Counted from the first letter of the stretch, positions 9,025-18,737 are shown. The stretch: DNA of 64,000 nt from Pseudomonadota bacterium (GCA_021784115.1 JAJXTE010000002.1:1-64000); one strand, 5' to 3'. Notes: generated from the sequence alone by a model not told the origin. Numbers and translations: made by a program.

Positions 9025-9516
9025 ATGAAGCTGATCAAGATGGCGCTGGCGGCAGGCTGTTTATGGGCGACTGCGGTGCTGGCCGACCCGCCTCCGGGCT
9101 ATCCGTTCGTCGGCTTCGACGCCGGCCTCAAGGCGGCGAAGTCGAGCGGCAAGCCTATCTTCCTGTATTTCGGGCGCTACGGCTGCGCGTGGTGCGACCA
9201 CACCAACAAGGTGACCTTTTCCGACGCGGCGCTGAAAAAACTGTACAGCGACAACTACGAACTGGTCTATGTCGACGCCGAGTCGGGCAAGCGGCTGACG
9301 CTGCCCTCCGGCGAGCGCATCACCGAGGCCGAGCTGGGCGCGCGCCTGCAGGCGTTCGCCACGCCGCTGTTCGTGTACCTGACGCCGCAGGGCGACAAGA
9401 TCATGCAGATTCCCGGTTTCAAGACCGTGCAGGATTTCCGCGATTACGACCGCTATGTGCGCGGCGGCTACTACAAGCAGAAAACCCTGCTCCAGTTTCT
9501 GGACGGCAAGTCGTGA
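9025..9516 (+). CDS. periplasmic thioredoxin-fold protein with CAWC motif
   Basis: A 163-residue protein. Residues 1-20 form a signal peptide (MKLIKMALAAGCLWATAVLA), so the product is exported. The redox motif CAWC follows the usual beta-strand (KPIFLYFGRYGCAWC), and a cis-Pro-like TPLFVYL occurs later, so it is a thioredoxin-like oxidoreductase of the SoxW/Thioredoxin_2 type. The start at 9025 is fixed by the strong ribosome site AGAAGGAGG just upstream; the ORF track start at 8950 is too early. Its stop overlaps the GTG start of the next gene, so the two are translationally coupled. The substrate is unknown. Confidence 0.85.
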   Translation: MKLIKMALAAGCLWATAVLADPPPGYPFVGFDAGLKAAKSSGKPIFLYFGRYGCAWCDHTNKVTFSDAALKKLYSDNYELVYVDAESGKRLTLPSGERITEAELGARLQAFATPLFVYLTPQGDKIMQIPGFKTVQDFRDYDRYVRGGYYKQKTLLQFLDGKS

Positions 9517-10703
9517 GGGCGGCCGCGCTGCTGCTGGCTGTGCTGGCGTGGCCGGCGCATGCGGCGTGGCAATGGAGCGAACCGCTCACCGTCAACTCGG
9601 TTCGCGGCGCGAAGGTCTTCCCGCACATGGAGTCGGCCAATCGCCGCAACGTGGCGGTATCGGGCACGACGGTCGGCGTGGTGTGGGAGGACAACCGCAG
9701 CGGCGGCACGCAGTGCTATCTGGCGACGAAGCCGGCGGCTGCGGCGCGTTTCCAGCCTGAGATCCAGCTGAGCCAGACCGAGTGCTATGAACCGGTGGTG
9801 GTTGCCCTGGATGGCGGGCGCTTCGTGGCTGCGTGGGAAGAGGGCGGCAAGGTGCATGCGCGACTGCTGCCGGGGGGGGATGCCCTGACGTTGTCGAATG
9901 CCGAAGCGGGACAGATCACGCTGGCGACGGGGGCTGGCAAGCTCTATGCCGCCTGGGCCGAAAAGGCAGGGCGGTTCCGGCGCATCGTCGTGTCGCGGAT
10001 CGAGGCGACGGCGGATGCGTTGCGGTCGGGCCCGGCGCAGCCGATCGAGGCGGCCCTGCCCTCCGACGAACAGGGCTGGCCCGCGCTGGCCGTGGCAGGC
10101 GATGGCAGCCTGACGGTGGCGTGGGAAGACCGCCGCGACCACCATACCGTGCCGCTGACGAGCCACAGCGAGGATGGCCGCAGTTTTTCGCCGCCGGTTC
10201 GCCTGAGCGACCTGCCCAAGGGGGGCGGGCAGGGCCGTGCCCTGGGACTGGGGGCGGGCACGGGCGCGATGCGGCCCACGCTGACGGCCTTGGGCGCGCA
10301 GGGCGTCGTCGCGGTGTGGCTCGACAAGCGCGATTTCCTGTCCGGTTACGACGTCTACGCGGCGTTCGATCCGGGCACGCGCCGCTTCGGACCCAACGTC
10401 AAGGTGCAGGACAGCTTCGGCGACAACATGGCGCAATGGCACGCGCAGATCGTCGGCGGCGCCGACGGGCGGCTGCTGGCGCTGTGGGACGACGCGCGCG
10501 ACGGCACCCCGGACGTGTGGCTGGCCGACTGGGACGGCGCGGCGTTCGGCGACAACGTGGCGGTGCCGGCAGCGGCCGGGCCCGGCGCGCAGTCCGACCC
10601 GGCCGCCACGCTGGATGCCTCAGGCGTGCTGCATGTGGTGTGGATGGAACAGGACGAACAGGCCGGCACGCGCGTCCGTTATGCGCGCGCCGTGTGGCAC
10701 TAG
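9513..10703 (+). CDS. exported beta-propeller (sialidase/BNR-like) protein
   Basis: A 396-residue protein starting at a GTG that overlaps the preceding stop (GTGA). A signal peptide covers about residues 1-18 (LLLAVLAWPAHA). The mature part repeats a pattern of a V-W-E/D-D-R/N motif at the end of four-stranded blades (GVVWEDNRSGG, TVAWEDRRDHH, VAVWLDKRDF, LALWDDARDG, HVVWMEQDEQ), which indicates a five- to six-bladed propeller related to exo-sialidase/BNR repeats. I do not see a full set of sialidase catalytic residues, so a binding or scaffold role is as likely as hydrolysis. Coupled to the thioredoxin, which may act on it. Confidence 0.72.
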   Translation: MRAAALLLAVLAWPAHAAWQWSEPLTVNSVRGAKVFPHMESANRRNVAVSGTTVGVVWEDNRSGGTQCYLATKPAAAARFQPEIQLSQTECYEPVVVALDGGRFVAAWEEGGKVHARLLPGGDALTLSNAEAGQITLATGAGKLYAAWAEKAGRFRRIVVSRIEATADALRSGPAQPIEAALPSDEQGWPALAVAGDGSLTVAWEDRRDHHTVPLTSHSEDGRSFSPPVRLSDLPKGGGQGRALGLGAGTGAMRPTLTALGAQGVVAVWLDKRDFLSGYDVYAAFDPGTRRFGPNVKVQDSFGDNMAQWHAQIVGGADGRLLALWDDARDGTPDVWLADWDGAAFGDNVAVPAAAGPGAQSDPAATLDASGVLHVVWMEQDEQAGTRVRYARAVWH

Positions 10704-11686
10704 ATCCAGCCGCGCTGCTTGAGCCGCCGATACAACACCAGAACGGCTGCGCCGGTCAGCAGCAGCACGGCCGGGTAGGCCCATGGCCACTTCAGTTCGG
10801 GCATGTTCACGAAATTCATGCCGTAGAGACTGAACACCACCGTGGGCAATGCAAGCAACGCGCCCCAGCCGGCCAGTTTCTGCACCGACTCGTTCTGCTT
10901 CACCGACAGTGACGCAAGGTTGAACTGCATGGCGTCCGACGTCGAGGCACGCAGACGATCGATGGCGGCCGACACCCGTACCGAATGGTCGTGGATATCG
11001 CGGTAGTACGCCTTGAGTTCCTTGGTGGACAACTCCGGGTGCAGGCGAATGAGATTCTGCGAGATTTCCTGCATCGGCTCGGTGGCGTCGCGCAGGGCGG
11101 TCAGATCGCGTTTCATCTCGTAAAGCTGTTCCAGCATGTTGCGCATGTCGTGCCCCGTCCTGACTCCGCTCATCAGCTGGCTCTCCAGAGAATGGAAGCG
11201 CTCCTGCATGCCTTCGATGACCGGCCGGAACTGGTCGACGATGAGGTCGAGCACGAGATACAGCGCGTAAGGCGTGGCCGCCTTGATGCCGGTGGGCAGA
11301 CGCTGCAGACGGTCGCTCACCCGCTGGTAGCCGCTGCCGCTGTCGTGGCGGATGGCGATGACGTAGTTGCTGCCCACGAACAGGTGCGTCTCGCCAAGTT
11401 CCATGCGCGCTTCCCACAGTTGCGCCGTGCGCACCGCAATGAAAATGTGCCCCTCGTACTCCTCCAGCTTGGGGCGCTGATGGGTCGAGATCGCGTCCTC
11501 CAGCGCCAGCGCATGCAGTCCGAGTTCCTGCCCCAGATGAGTGATGGTCTGGTTGTCCGGTGATTTCAGTTCGACCCAGATGAAACGGTCCGGCTTGCCG
11601 ACATGGTCGCTGATGTCGTCGAACGCGATCGGCTGGACTTTGGAATCGGTGAAGAGCAGGCAGTTGATGATGGACTCCGGCGACAT
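10700..11686 (-). CDS. corA: CorA-family magnesium/divalent cation channel
   Basis: A 328-residue protein with a large acidic cytoplasmic N-domain, a long helix, and two C-terminal transmembrane segments. The signature YGMNF (the CorA GMN selectivity motif) stands at the end of TM1 at about residue 287, followed by a short acidic loop (VNMPELK) and TM2. Pentameric CorA channels admit Mg2+ or Co2+; some relatives (ZntB) move Zn2+, but ZntB has GIN, so CorA fits. Convergent with the propeller gene, overlapping it by four bases. Confidence 0.92.
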   Translation of the reverse strand: MSPESIINCLLFTDSKVQPIAFDDISDHVGKPDRFIWVELKSPDNQTITHLGQELGLHALALEDAISTHQRPKLEEYEGHIFIAVRTAQLWEARMELGETHLFVGSNYVIAIRHDSGSGYQRVSDRLQRLPTGIKAATPYALYLVLDLIVDQFRPVIEGMQERFHSLESQLMSGVRTGHDMRNMLEQLYEMKRDLTALRDATEPMQEISQNLIRLHPELSTKELKAYYRDIHDHSVRVSAAIDRLRASTSDAMQFNLASLSVKQNESVQKLAGWGALLALPTVVFSLYGMNFVNMPELKWPWAYPAVLLLTGAAVLVLYRRLKQRGWI

Positions 11687-11861
11687 GGGGGCACTACCGT
11701 GATTCTAGGGCGTGTTCATGTCGATGGCACGCGGATTCAATATCGGCCGGCTCTGTCCGTTAGTGCGGAAGGCCGCGTCCATATGCCTCATTTGGGAGAT
11801 TGCGCGGCCGGAACGTGCCCTCGCCGAACAACAAGAATTGCCATCCAACGAATAACAAGAC

Positions 11862-12710
11862 ATGAAAGACAACATGAGGGGATTGGGGCTGTGTCTGACC
11901 TGGTTGCTGAGCACGGTGTGTCAGGCTGCCCCGACGGCGCCCTACGCGTTTGGTGTGCTCAACCACCGGAGTCTCCAGGCCACTGCCGCGTACTGGAATC
12001 CCATCCCGAATTATGTGTCGTCGCGTTCGGGCGTGCCGCTGGAACTGCATATCGGACGCACCGCCAATGAAACCACCGATCGCGTGGTGGCCGGCAAGCG
12101 GGATTTTGCCTGTACCAATCACCTGTTCACGCCGAAGCGGGCCGAGCTTGGCTGGCGCGTCCTGGCCCGGCAGGATTCGCAGGGCATCCGTGGTCAGGTG
12201 GTGGTGCTCGACAAATCGCCGATCAAAGCGCTACACGCGTTGGACGGCAAGACGGTTGCATTCGCCAATCCCTACGCCTTCGTCGGGTATTACGTGCCGA
12301 TGGATGCGCTGCTGCGCGCCGGGGTCAAGGTCACGCCCCTGTTCTCCGCCAACCAGGAAGCTGCGATGGGACAGCTCGTATCGGGCCAGGTGGCCGCCGC
12401 CGGGGTGAACCATCAGGTGATGGTCGATTTCGCGCAGCGTCGGCAACTGAAATATCGGATGCTGGCCGAATCGGAGCCTTACTACGATCTCGCGGTGATG
12501 GTGTCGCCACGGGTCAGCGCGGCAGACGGCGACAAGGTCCGCGAGGCGTTCGTCGGCATGGCCGGCGACCCGGCGGGACTGCGCGTGTTGCGGTTGGCGG
12601 CGCAGTCGCTCGGATGGCCCAGGGCGCGGGGGTTCGTCGCCGCGGACGATCACGACTACGCCAACTACCGGACGTTCTTCAGCCATACCCGGGTGCCGCT
12701 GAATGAGTGA
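11862..12710 (+). CDS. PhnD-like periplasmic substrate-binding protein
   Basis: A 282-residue protein with a signal peptide (cleavage near residue 23, CQA). It shows the type 2 periplasmic-binding fold of the PhnD/SsuA superfamily: GKTVAFANPYAFVGYYVPMDALLRAGV followed by QEAAMGQLVSGQVAAAGVNHQVM. No ABC permease or ATPase follows; instead the next gene is a GGDEF-EAL protein whose ATG overlaps this stop codon by eight bases. The arrangement suggests a sensory binding protein feeding the membrane-bound cyclic-di-GMP enzyme rather than a transporter. The ligand is unknown; phosphate, phosphonate or an oxyanion is only a guess from the family. Confidence 0.78.
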   Translation: MKDNMRGLGLCLTWLLSTVCQAAPTAPYAFGVLNHRSLQATAAYWNPIPNYVSSRSGVPLELHIGRTANETTDRVVAGKRDFACTNHLFTPKRAELGWRVLARQDSQGIRGQVVVLDKSPIKALHALDGKTVAFANPYAFVGYYVPMDALLRAGVKVTPLFSANQEAAMGQLVSGQVAAAGVNHQVMVDFAQRRQLKYRMLAESEPYYDLAVMVSPRVSAADGDKVREAFVGMAGDPAGLRVLRLAAQSLGWPRARGFVAADDHDYANYRTFFSHTRVPLNE

Positions 12711-15154
12711 CCCACAGGCGGTGCGCGGCACGCGCTACAGCCTGCATGCACGCATGCTGGGCGCTGTGTTTTTGCTGGTCGGGGTGATGTATCTGGTGGC
12801 CCTGGCGGTGCTGAGCCTGCCGCTGACGCAGCGCGCGCAGCAGCATCTCGATGCGGGCGCCGAGCGCGAACTGGGCGCGATCATGACGGCGATCCAGGAT
12901 CAGGCGCTGTTGCGCGATTATCCCGCAATCGAGCGCGCGATCCAGGCGCGTGCAACCGTCTTTCGCATCTTGCACGTGCGCTATGCGTACCGCCAGGTCG
13001 CGTTTGAGGCGGCGGCGCCGCCGGACCTGCAGCGCTATCCGGCCTGGTTCGCCGCGCTCGTGGACATTCGCGCGCCGCGCGCGCAATCCGAGCTGGTCGT
13101 CGGCGGCACGCCCTATGGAACGGTGTCGGTTGCGCTGGACGCGGCGCCAACCATCCAGGGCCTGTGGCTGCTGGCGGTGCGTTTCACCCTGCTGGCGATC
13201 GGCAGCCTGGTCGGTGTCATGCTGTTGCTGCGCTGGCTGCTGCAGGTCAATCTGCGCGGCCTGTATGCCCTGCGCACGGCCGCGCGGGCGATCGAACGCG
13301 GCGATCTGAGCGCGCGCGCCAGCCTGCTTCATGGCTCACGCCCGAGGTGCGTGAAACGAAGCTCTTGTTCAATCGCATGGCCGATCATGTCGAGCGGCTG
13401 GTGGCCGAGCTGGAACGCGAGCATGGCGAACTGCTCGTCGAAAAGGAACGTCTGCGGGTGACGATCGAATCCATTGCAGATGCCGTGGTAGTCACCGATG
13501 CGGAGGGACGGGTCGAATTCCTCAACCCCGGGCGGAGGCTTTGACGGGTTTCGCCAGCGACCTTGCGCGCGGCCGGCCCGTGTCCGACGTGTTGCGCCTG
13601 GTTGACGAGGAAAGCGGCGCACCCGTGACCAACCCGCTCGAACGGGCGCTGCGGGGCAATACGGTGATCGAACTGGGCAATCATGCGGTGATCCGCCGTC
13701 AGGATGGCGCGACGATTGCGATCCGCGACACGGCGGCGCCGATCCGCTCCGGCGACGGCAGGATTCAGGGCGGCGTGCTGGTGTTCCAGGACGAGAGCGA
13801 GCGGCGCAGCCTGATGCAGCGGCTGGCCTGGCAGGCCGAGCGTGATTACCTCACCGGGCTTTGGAACCGCCGCACGATGGAGGACAGGCTGGGCGCGGCC
13901 TTGCGCAGCGTGCATCAGGAGGCGCGGCATTTCATTTTCTGCTACATCGACCTGGATCGTTTCAAGCTGGTCAATGACACCTGTGGCCACCGGGCAGGCG
14001 ACGCCCTGCTGCAACGGCTGACAGCCATCATGGCACGCCGTGTGGAAGGCGAACATCATTACCTGGCGCGGCTGGGGGGAGACGAGTTCGGCCTGCTGTT
14101 CGTCGATTCCACCCTGACCGCCGCGCTGGAGCACATACAGGGCTTGCGTGACGAGATCGGCCGTTTCCGTTTCGAGTGGGACGACAAGGTGTTTCGCCTC
14201 GGCGTGAGCTTCGGCGTGACCGAACTGCACAGCGGCATGATCGACATCGGCGAGATCCTGGCACAGGCCGATACAGCCTGCTATCACGCCAAATCGCTCG
14301 GCGGCAACGCGATCCAGGTCTACGAAAAAACCCATCCCGCCCTGCAGAAAATCAACGACGAGATGCAGTGGGTGGGCGCCATCACCAAGGCATTCGAGGC
14401 GCATCGATTCGTCCTGTACCGCCAGCAGAAAGTGGCGCTGTCTCCGCAGGGAAAAGCCGGGGCCTGCAATGGCGTCGAAGCGTCAGGCGCCGCGCACTCG
14501 CCGGATGGCGAAGTGCGGCACTATGAAATCCTGCTGCGCCTGCGCGGCGAGGACGGCGCGATCATCTCACCCGGTGAATTCCTGCCGGCGGCCGAGCGCT
14601 ACGGGCTGGCGCCCAGTTTCGACCGCTGGGTGATCCGAAATTTCTTCGCCTACCTCGATACCCATCCGCAGGACGAGGCCTGCTATGCGCTTAACCTGTC
14701 GGGCCGCAGCCTCAGCGACCCGGGCACGGCCGAATTCATTCTCGAGGAGATCGACCAGTATCACTTCAATCCTTCGCGGATAAGTTTCGAGGTCACCGAA
14801 ACCGCCGCCATCGACAGCCTGGATGCCTGTGAGCGCCTGATCCTGGCGCTGAAGTCGCGCGGCATCCAGTTTGCGCTGGATGATTTCGGCAAGGGACAGT
14901 CATCGTTCGGCTATCTGAAACGATTGCCCGTGGCTTACCTCAAGATCGACGGCGACTTCGTGCGGGGGATGAGCTACGACCGGGAAAAGCTCGCCATCGT
15001 CAAAGCCATGCACACGCTGGGACACGAACTGGGCAAGCAGACCATCGCCGAGCAGGTTGAAACCGAGTCGGAACTGGACTGCCTGAAAAGCATGGGCGTG
15101 GATTTCGTGCAGGGTTATCTGCTGCACCGGCCGGCGCCGCTGCCGGAGGACTGA
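12703..15154 (+). pseudogene. diguanylate cyclase/phosphodiesterase (TM-HAMP-PAS-GGDEF-EAL) with two frameshifts
   Basis: Three overlapping ORFs in different frames together encode one protein. Frame 1 (12703-13461) gives two transmembrane segments flanking a periplasmic domain and a HAMP region. The reading frame then shifts near 13330-13345 to the frame with VRETKLLFNRMADHVERL and a PAS start (VTDAEGRVEFLNP). It shifts again near 13527-13535 to the frame with the rest of PAS, GGDEF (RLGGDEFGLLF) and EAL (EILLRL, ALDDFGKGQSSFGYLK, LKIDG). A single missing base would restore NP(V)AEALTGF at the second site; the first needs one base added or two removed. Catalytic motifs look intact, with EIL in place of EAL. 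Either real decay or sequencing errors. A TTG at 13541 overlaps the second ORF stop (TTGA), so the PAS-GGDEF-EAL part could be made alone. Confidence 0.82.
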
Positions 15155-15243
15155 TCCGAACGGCCAAGTAAGGCCATAATCACGTGGCCATCTCAGCGAG
15201 TTGTTTGAATCATTTCTGAAGAACCGATAGAAAGAGCCTAGCT

Positions 15244-16260
15244 TTGAAAATTTGCCAAGTTATAGCCAGTTACGGCGAAGGTGGACTGGAAAAGCACGTA
15301 CGCGAACTGACGCAACAGATGGTGGCGGCAGGCCATGAAGTAACGGTCTTTGGCGATCGACGATTTCTGACTACGTTGTCCGATGGTGTGGTGCGGGTGC
15401 CGGTGCCTTTCCATTTAAGTCGCCGCAATCCCTTGTTGCTGTGGGAATTGTTTATCAAGCTGCGCACTTGCCGTTGCGATGTGATTCATGCTCACGCGAA
15501 CAAGGCGGCCAGCCTGGTGGCTCTGCTAAAGCGGTGGCTGCGCAGCCCAACGATAGGAACGCTGCATAACATGAAACGCGATGTGAGGCCATTCCGCAGG
15601 CTTGATCATGTCGTCACCGTGAGCCGGCAACTCGCGCAGCCTCTCCCCGCGGCACAGGTGTCGGTTGTCTACAATGGTGTCGACGAACCGGAATTCGAGC
15701 GCATCGATCTAAGGACCTCATACGACTTGCCGGCCGATCGGCCGGTTCTGTGCGCGGTAGGCCGGTTGGTGACTGCCAAGGGATTTGATGTGCTATTGGA
15801 TGCCATCGATGGGTTGCCGGTGAGTCTTGTCATAGCGGGAGAAGGGCCTGAACGTTCACATCTCCAACAGAGGGTGGCCCGGTTGTCGTCGGCGACCTGT
15901 GTCCGCTTGCTTGGCCATAAGGACAACATCCCTTCGCTGATGGCGTCCGCAGACGCGGTTATCATTGCCTCAAGGCGCGAGGGTTTTTCCTATGTGTTCA
16001 ACGAAGCGCTATTTTGCAATGTGAAAATACTCTCCACCGATGTGCCGGTCGCGAACGAGGTGCTTCCGCGCCGCCTGATCGTTCCGGTCGACAATGCGGC
16101 TGTACTTCGGGAAAGGCTGGGTGACCTCCTTGGCAATATGGATGAATGGGAGGGGCTGATGTATGCGCCGCGTCAGTTTGCCCGTACGAACATGACGAAA
16201 CAGGCAATGTGTACGAACACGTTGGCGGCGTACGAGAAATTGCCGCCTCCCAAGCCTTAG
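15244..16260 (+). CDS. GT4-family glycosyltransferase
   Basis: A 338-residue GT-B fold glycosyltransferase beginning at a TTG codon (translation MKICQVIASYGEGGLEKHV). The glycine-rich N-terminal loop binds acceptor; the C-terminal half has VLCAVGRLVTAKGFDVLLDAI, VIAGEGPERSHLQ and the E-x7-E nucleotide-sugar motif in REGFSYVFNEAL. The role is probably in lipopolysaccharide or exopolysaccharide assembly. Base composition is visibly lower in GC than the neighbours, with many AT-ending codons, and the gene stands alone between the GGDEF gene and the convergent phosphomannomutase, consistent with acquisition by transfer. Sugar donor and acceptor cannot be inferred. Confidence 0.88.
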   Translation: MKICQVIASYGEGGLEKHVRELTQQMVAAGHEVTVFGDRRFLTTLSDGVVRVPVPFHLSRRNPLLLWELFIKLRTCRCDVIHAHANKAASLVALLKRWLRSPTIGTLHNMKRDVRPFRRLDHVVTVSRQLAQPLPAAQVSVVYNGVDEPEFERIDLRTSYDLPADRPVLCAVGRLVTAKGFDVLLDAIDGLPVSLVIAGEGPERSHLQQRVARLSSATCVRLLGHKDNIPSLMASADAVIIASRREGFSYVFNEALFCNVKILSTDVPVANEVLPRRLIVPVDNAAVLRERLGDLLGNMDEWEGLMYAPRQFARTNMTKQAMCTNTLAAYEKLPPPKP

Positions 16261-16319
16261 GATGCGTCCGAAGGGCAGCCGCGCCTGCAGGGGTTGTATG
16301 TGCTGCTGGCCTTCAATAA

Positions 16320-17693
16320 TCAAAACGGCAGCGCGAGGCTGGGTGCAGCCTGGTGGATCACCCGCCGGAAGTCGGCCTGGATCCGTTCGAGCGCGTCGGC
16401 GTTGTCGGCCTCGAAACGCAGCACGATCACCGGCGTGGTGTTGGACGGACGGGCGAGGCCGAAGCCGTCGGCGTATTCGACGCGCAGGCCGTCGAGCGTG
16501 ATGACTTCCTGCGCACCGGGGAAGTGCGCGGTCTTCTGCAGCCGCTCCATCAGCGCGTAATGCTCGCCCTCGGCCATCTTGATGTTGAGCTCGGGGGTGT
16601 TCACCGTGTCGGGCAGGCCGTGCAGGGTGGCATTGATGTCGACCTGCTTGCTCAAATATTCGAGCAGGCGCGCACCGGCGTAGAGGCCGTCGTCGAAGCC
16701 GAACCAGCGCTCCTTGAAGAACACGTGGCCGGACATCTCGCCGGCGAGCAGCGCGCCGGTTTCCTTCATCTTCGCCTTGATGAAGCTGTGGCCGGTCTTC
16801 CACAAGAGCGGGCGGCCGCCGCGTTCGCGGATCCAGCCGAACAGCTTGCGGGTGGACTTGACGTCGAAAATGATTTCGGCGCCGGGGTTGCGGCTCAGCA
16901 CGTCGTCGGCGAACAGCATCAGCTGGCGGTCGGGGAAGATGATGCTGCCGTCCTTGGTGACCACGCCGAGGCGGTCGCCGTCGCCGTCGAAGGCCAGGCC
17001 GATTTCGGCATCGCTGCTCTTCAGCGCGGCGATCAGGTCCTGCAGGTTTGCCGGCTGGGAGGGATCGGGGTGGTGGTTGGGAAAGTTGCCGTCGACGTCG
17101 CAGAACAGTTCCTCCACCTGGCAGCCCATGTCGCGGTAGAGCTTGGGGGCGAAGGCGCCGGGCACGCCGTTTCCGCAGTCGATGATGATCTTCATCGGGC
17201 GCGCGAGCTTGACGTCGGAGACGATGCGCGTGAGGTATTCACCGGCGATGTCGTGCTGGCGATAACCGCCGCTGCCATGCGCGAGGTCGTTGTTGACCAG
17301 CCGTTCGCGCAGCTTCTGGATGGTGTCGCCCGACAGCGTCTCGCCGCCCAGCACCATCTTGAGCCCGTTGTAGTCGGGCGGGTTGTGACTGCCGGTGACC
17401 ATCACTGCGCTGTTGGTGCCGAGCTGGTATGCCGCGAAATAGGTCATTGGGGTGGCGACCATGCCCAGATCCACCACGCCGATGCCGGCCTTGCGGATGC
17501 CGCGCGCCAGGGCTGCGGCCATGTCGGGCCCGGACAGGCGGCCGTCGCGCCCGATGCAGATTTCCTTCTGACTGCGCGCCGCCGCTTCGGAACCGATGGC
17601 GTGGCCGATGGCCTCGACGATTTCAGCCGTGAAGGTCTTGCCGACAATGCCGCGGATGTCGTAGGCCTTGAAAATTTCCTTGGGGTATTCCAC
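16320..17693 (-). CDS. algC: phosphomannomutase/phosphoglucomutase (AlgC-type)
   Basis: A 457-residue alpha-D-phosphohexomutase, the length usual for AlgC/ManB. The active-site serine loop VTGSHNPPDYNGLKM is at about residues 98-113, the Mg2+ loop FDGDGDRLGVV at about 235, the sugar-binding loop GEMSGH near 315, and the phosphate loop PSNTTPVIVLRFE near the C-terminus. It interconverts mannose-6-P/mannose-1-P and glucose-6-P/glucose-1-P, supplying GDP-mannose and UDP-glucose for polysaccharides. That fits the nearby glycosyltransferase and cellulose-synthase-like genes, although it is not in an operon with them. Confidence 0.93.
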   Translation of the reverse strand: MEYPKEIFKAYDIRGIVGKTFTAEIVEAIGHAIGSEAAARSQKEICIGRDGRLSGPDMAAALARGIRKAGIGVVDLGMVATPMTYFAAYQLGTNSAVMVTGSHNPPDYNGLKMVLGGETLSGDTIQKLRERLVNNDLAHGSGGYRQHDIAGEYLTRIVSDVKLARPMKIIIDCGNGVPGAFAPKLYRDMGCQVEELFCDVDGNFPNHHPDPSQPANLQDLIAALKSSDAEIGLAFDGDGDRLGVVTKDGSIIFPDRQLMLFADDVLSRNPGAEIIFDVKSTRKLFGWIRERGGRPLLWKTGHSFIKAKMKETGALLAGEMSGHVFFKERWFGFDDGLYAGARLLEYLSKQVDINATLHGLPDTVNTPELNIKMAEGEHYALMERLQKTAHFPGAQEVITLDGLRVEYADGFGLARPSNTTPVIVLRFEADNADALERIQADFRRVIHQAAPSLALPF

Positions 17694-17724
17694 AACGCAC
17701 TCCCTATGGTCAGAGAGGTCGATT

Positions 17725-18702
17725 CTACCCGGGCTGCGTGTCGAAATGCTGCATCAGCCGCCGCGGCAGCCAGTCGATATTGGCGGGGAACGGCCCCGAC
17801 GGAAAGGCGACATGGCCGCCGGTGTCGGGCTGCTCGAGCGTGACCGCAGGCGAGACATCGGCTGCGGTGGGCAGCGCCCGGGCGGGCAGGAACGGGTCGT
17901 TTTTCGCGTTGATGACGAGCGTCGGCAGGGCAATGGCCTTCAGCAGCGGCTTGGACGACACCCGCAGCCAGTAGTCCTCGGCATCGCGAAATCCATGCAG
18001 CAGCGCGGTGACCAGCGTGTCGAATTCGCGGAAGGTCGTGGCGGCGGCAATCGCTTCGGCATCCAGTGCGCCGGGAAATCGCGCGGCCTTGCGCAGCGCC
18101 TTGGCTTTCAGGGTGAGGAGGAAGCGCGCCGTGTAGACGCGGCGATTGAAACCGCGGTCGAGCGTGTGGCCTGCCGCGGACAGGTCGAGCGGCGCCGAGA
18201 CGCCCGCGGCGCGTTCGACCAGCAGGCGCGCCGATTCGCCCTGCTCACCCAGCCACTTCAGCAGTGCATTGCCGCCGAGCGAGACGCCGGCGGCGTAGAC
18301 CGGGGCATCGGGGTGGCGCGACTTCACGTGGCGCAGCATGCGCTCGATGTCCTCGCTGTCGCCGGCGAAGTAGGCGCGTGGCAGCCGGTTGTCCTCGCCC
18401 GAACAGCCGCGAAAATGGGCCACCACGCCATGCCAGCCACGCGTCCGGATCCGGGCCATGAGGCCCCGCGCGTAGTGGCTGTCGGCACTGCCTTCCAGGC
18501 CGTGGAACAGCACCACCACCGGCGCCTCGGCCACGCCGTCGACCCAGTCGAAATCGAGAAAGTCGCCGTCCGGCAATTCCAGCCGCTCGCGCCGGTAGAC
18601 CACGGGCGAAATGTGGATGAAGAGGCTGGTGTAGATGGTTTGCAGGTGGCCGCCGGGCAGCCAGGCGGGCGCGCGGTATGCGGTGTTATCCGGGAGGGGC
18701 AT
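17725..18702 (-). CDS. yheT: YheT-family alpha/beta hydrolase
   Basis: A 325-residue alpha/beta-hydrolase. Family marks are the N-terminal PAWLPGGHLQTIYTSL, the oxyanion region VVLFHGLEGSADSHYARGL, the nucleophile elbow AGVSLGGNALLKWL (Ser about 147), the Asp loop VINAKNDPF, and the His in TGGHVAFP. YheT members are esterase-like proteins of uncertain physiological substrate. The start ATG is preceded by spaced purines and the gene stands 32 bases from the phosphomannomutase start in the same direction, so the two may be co-transcribed. Confidence 0.88.
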   Translation of the reverse strand: MPLPDNTAYRAPAWLPGGHLQTIYTSLFIHISPVVYRRERLELPDGDFLDFDWVDGVAEAPVVVLFHGLEGSADSHYARGLMARIRTRGWHGVVAHFRGCSGEDNRLPRAYFAGDSEDIERMLRHVKSRHPDAPVYAAGVSLGGNALLKWLGEQGESARLLVERAAGVSAPLDLSAAGHTLDRGFNRRVYTARFLLTLKAKALRKAARFPGALDAEAIAAATTFREFDTLVTALLHGFRDAEDYWLRVSSKPLLKAIALPTLVINAKNDPFLPARALPTAADVSPAVTLEQPDTGGHVAFPSGPFPANIDWLPRRLMQHFDTQPG

Positions 18703-18737
18703 GCGCCGAGTGTAGCAAAGGGTGCCGCCCCCCAGAC

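Noticed and set aside
16353-17843. 496-residue plus-strand ORF
   Set aside because: Antisense of the phosphomannomutase gene; no recognisable protein.
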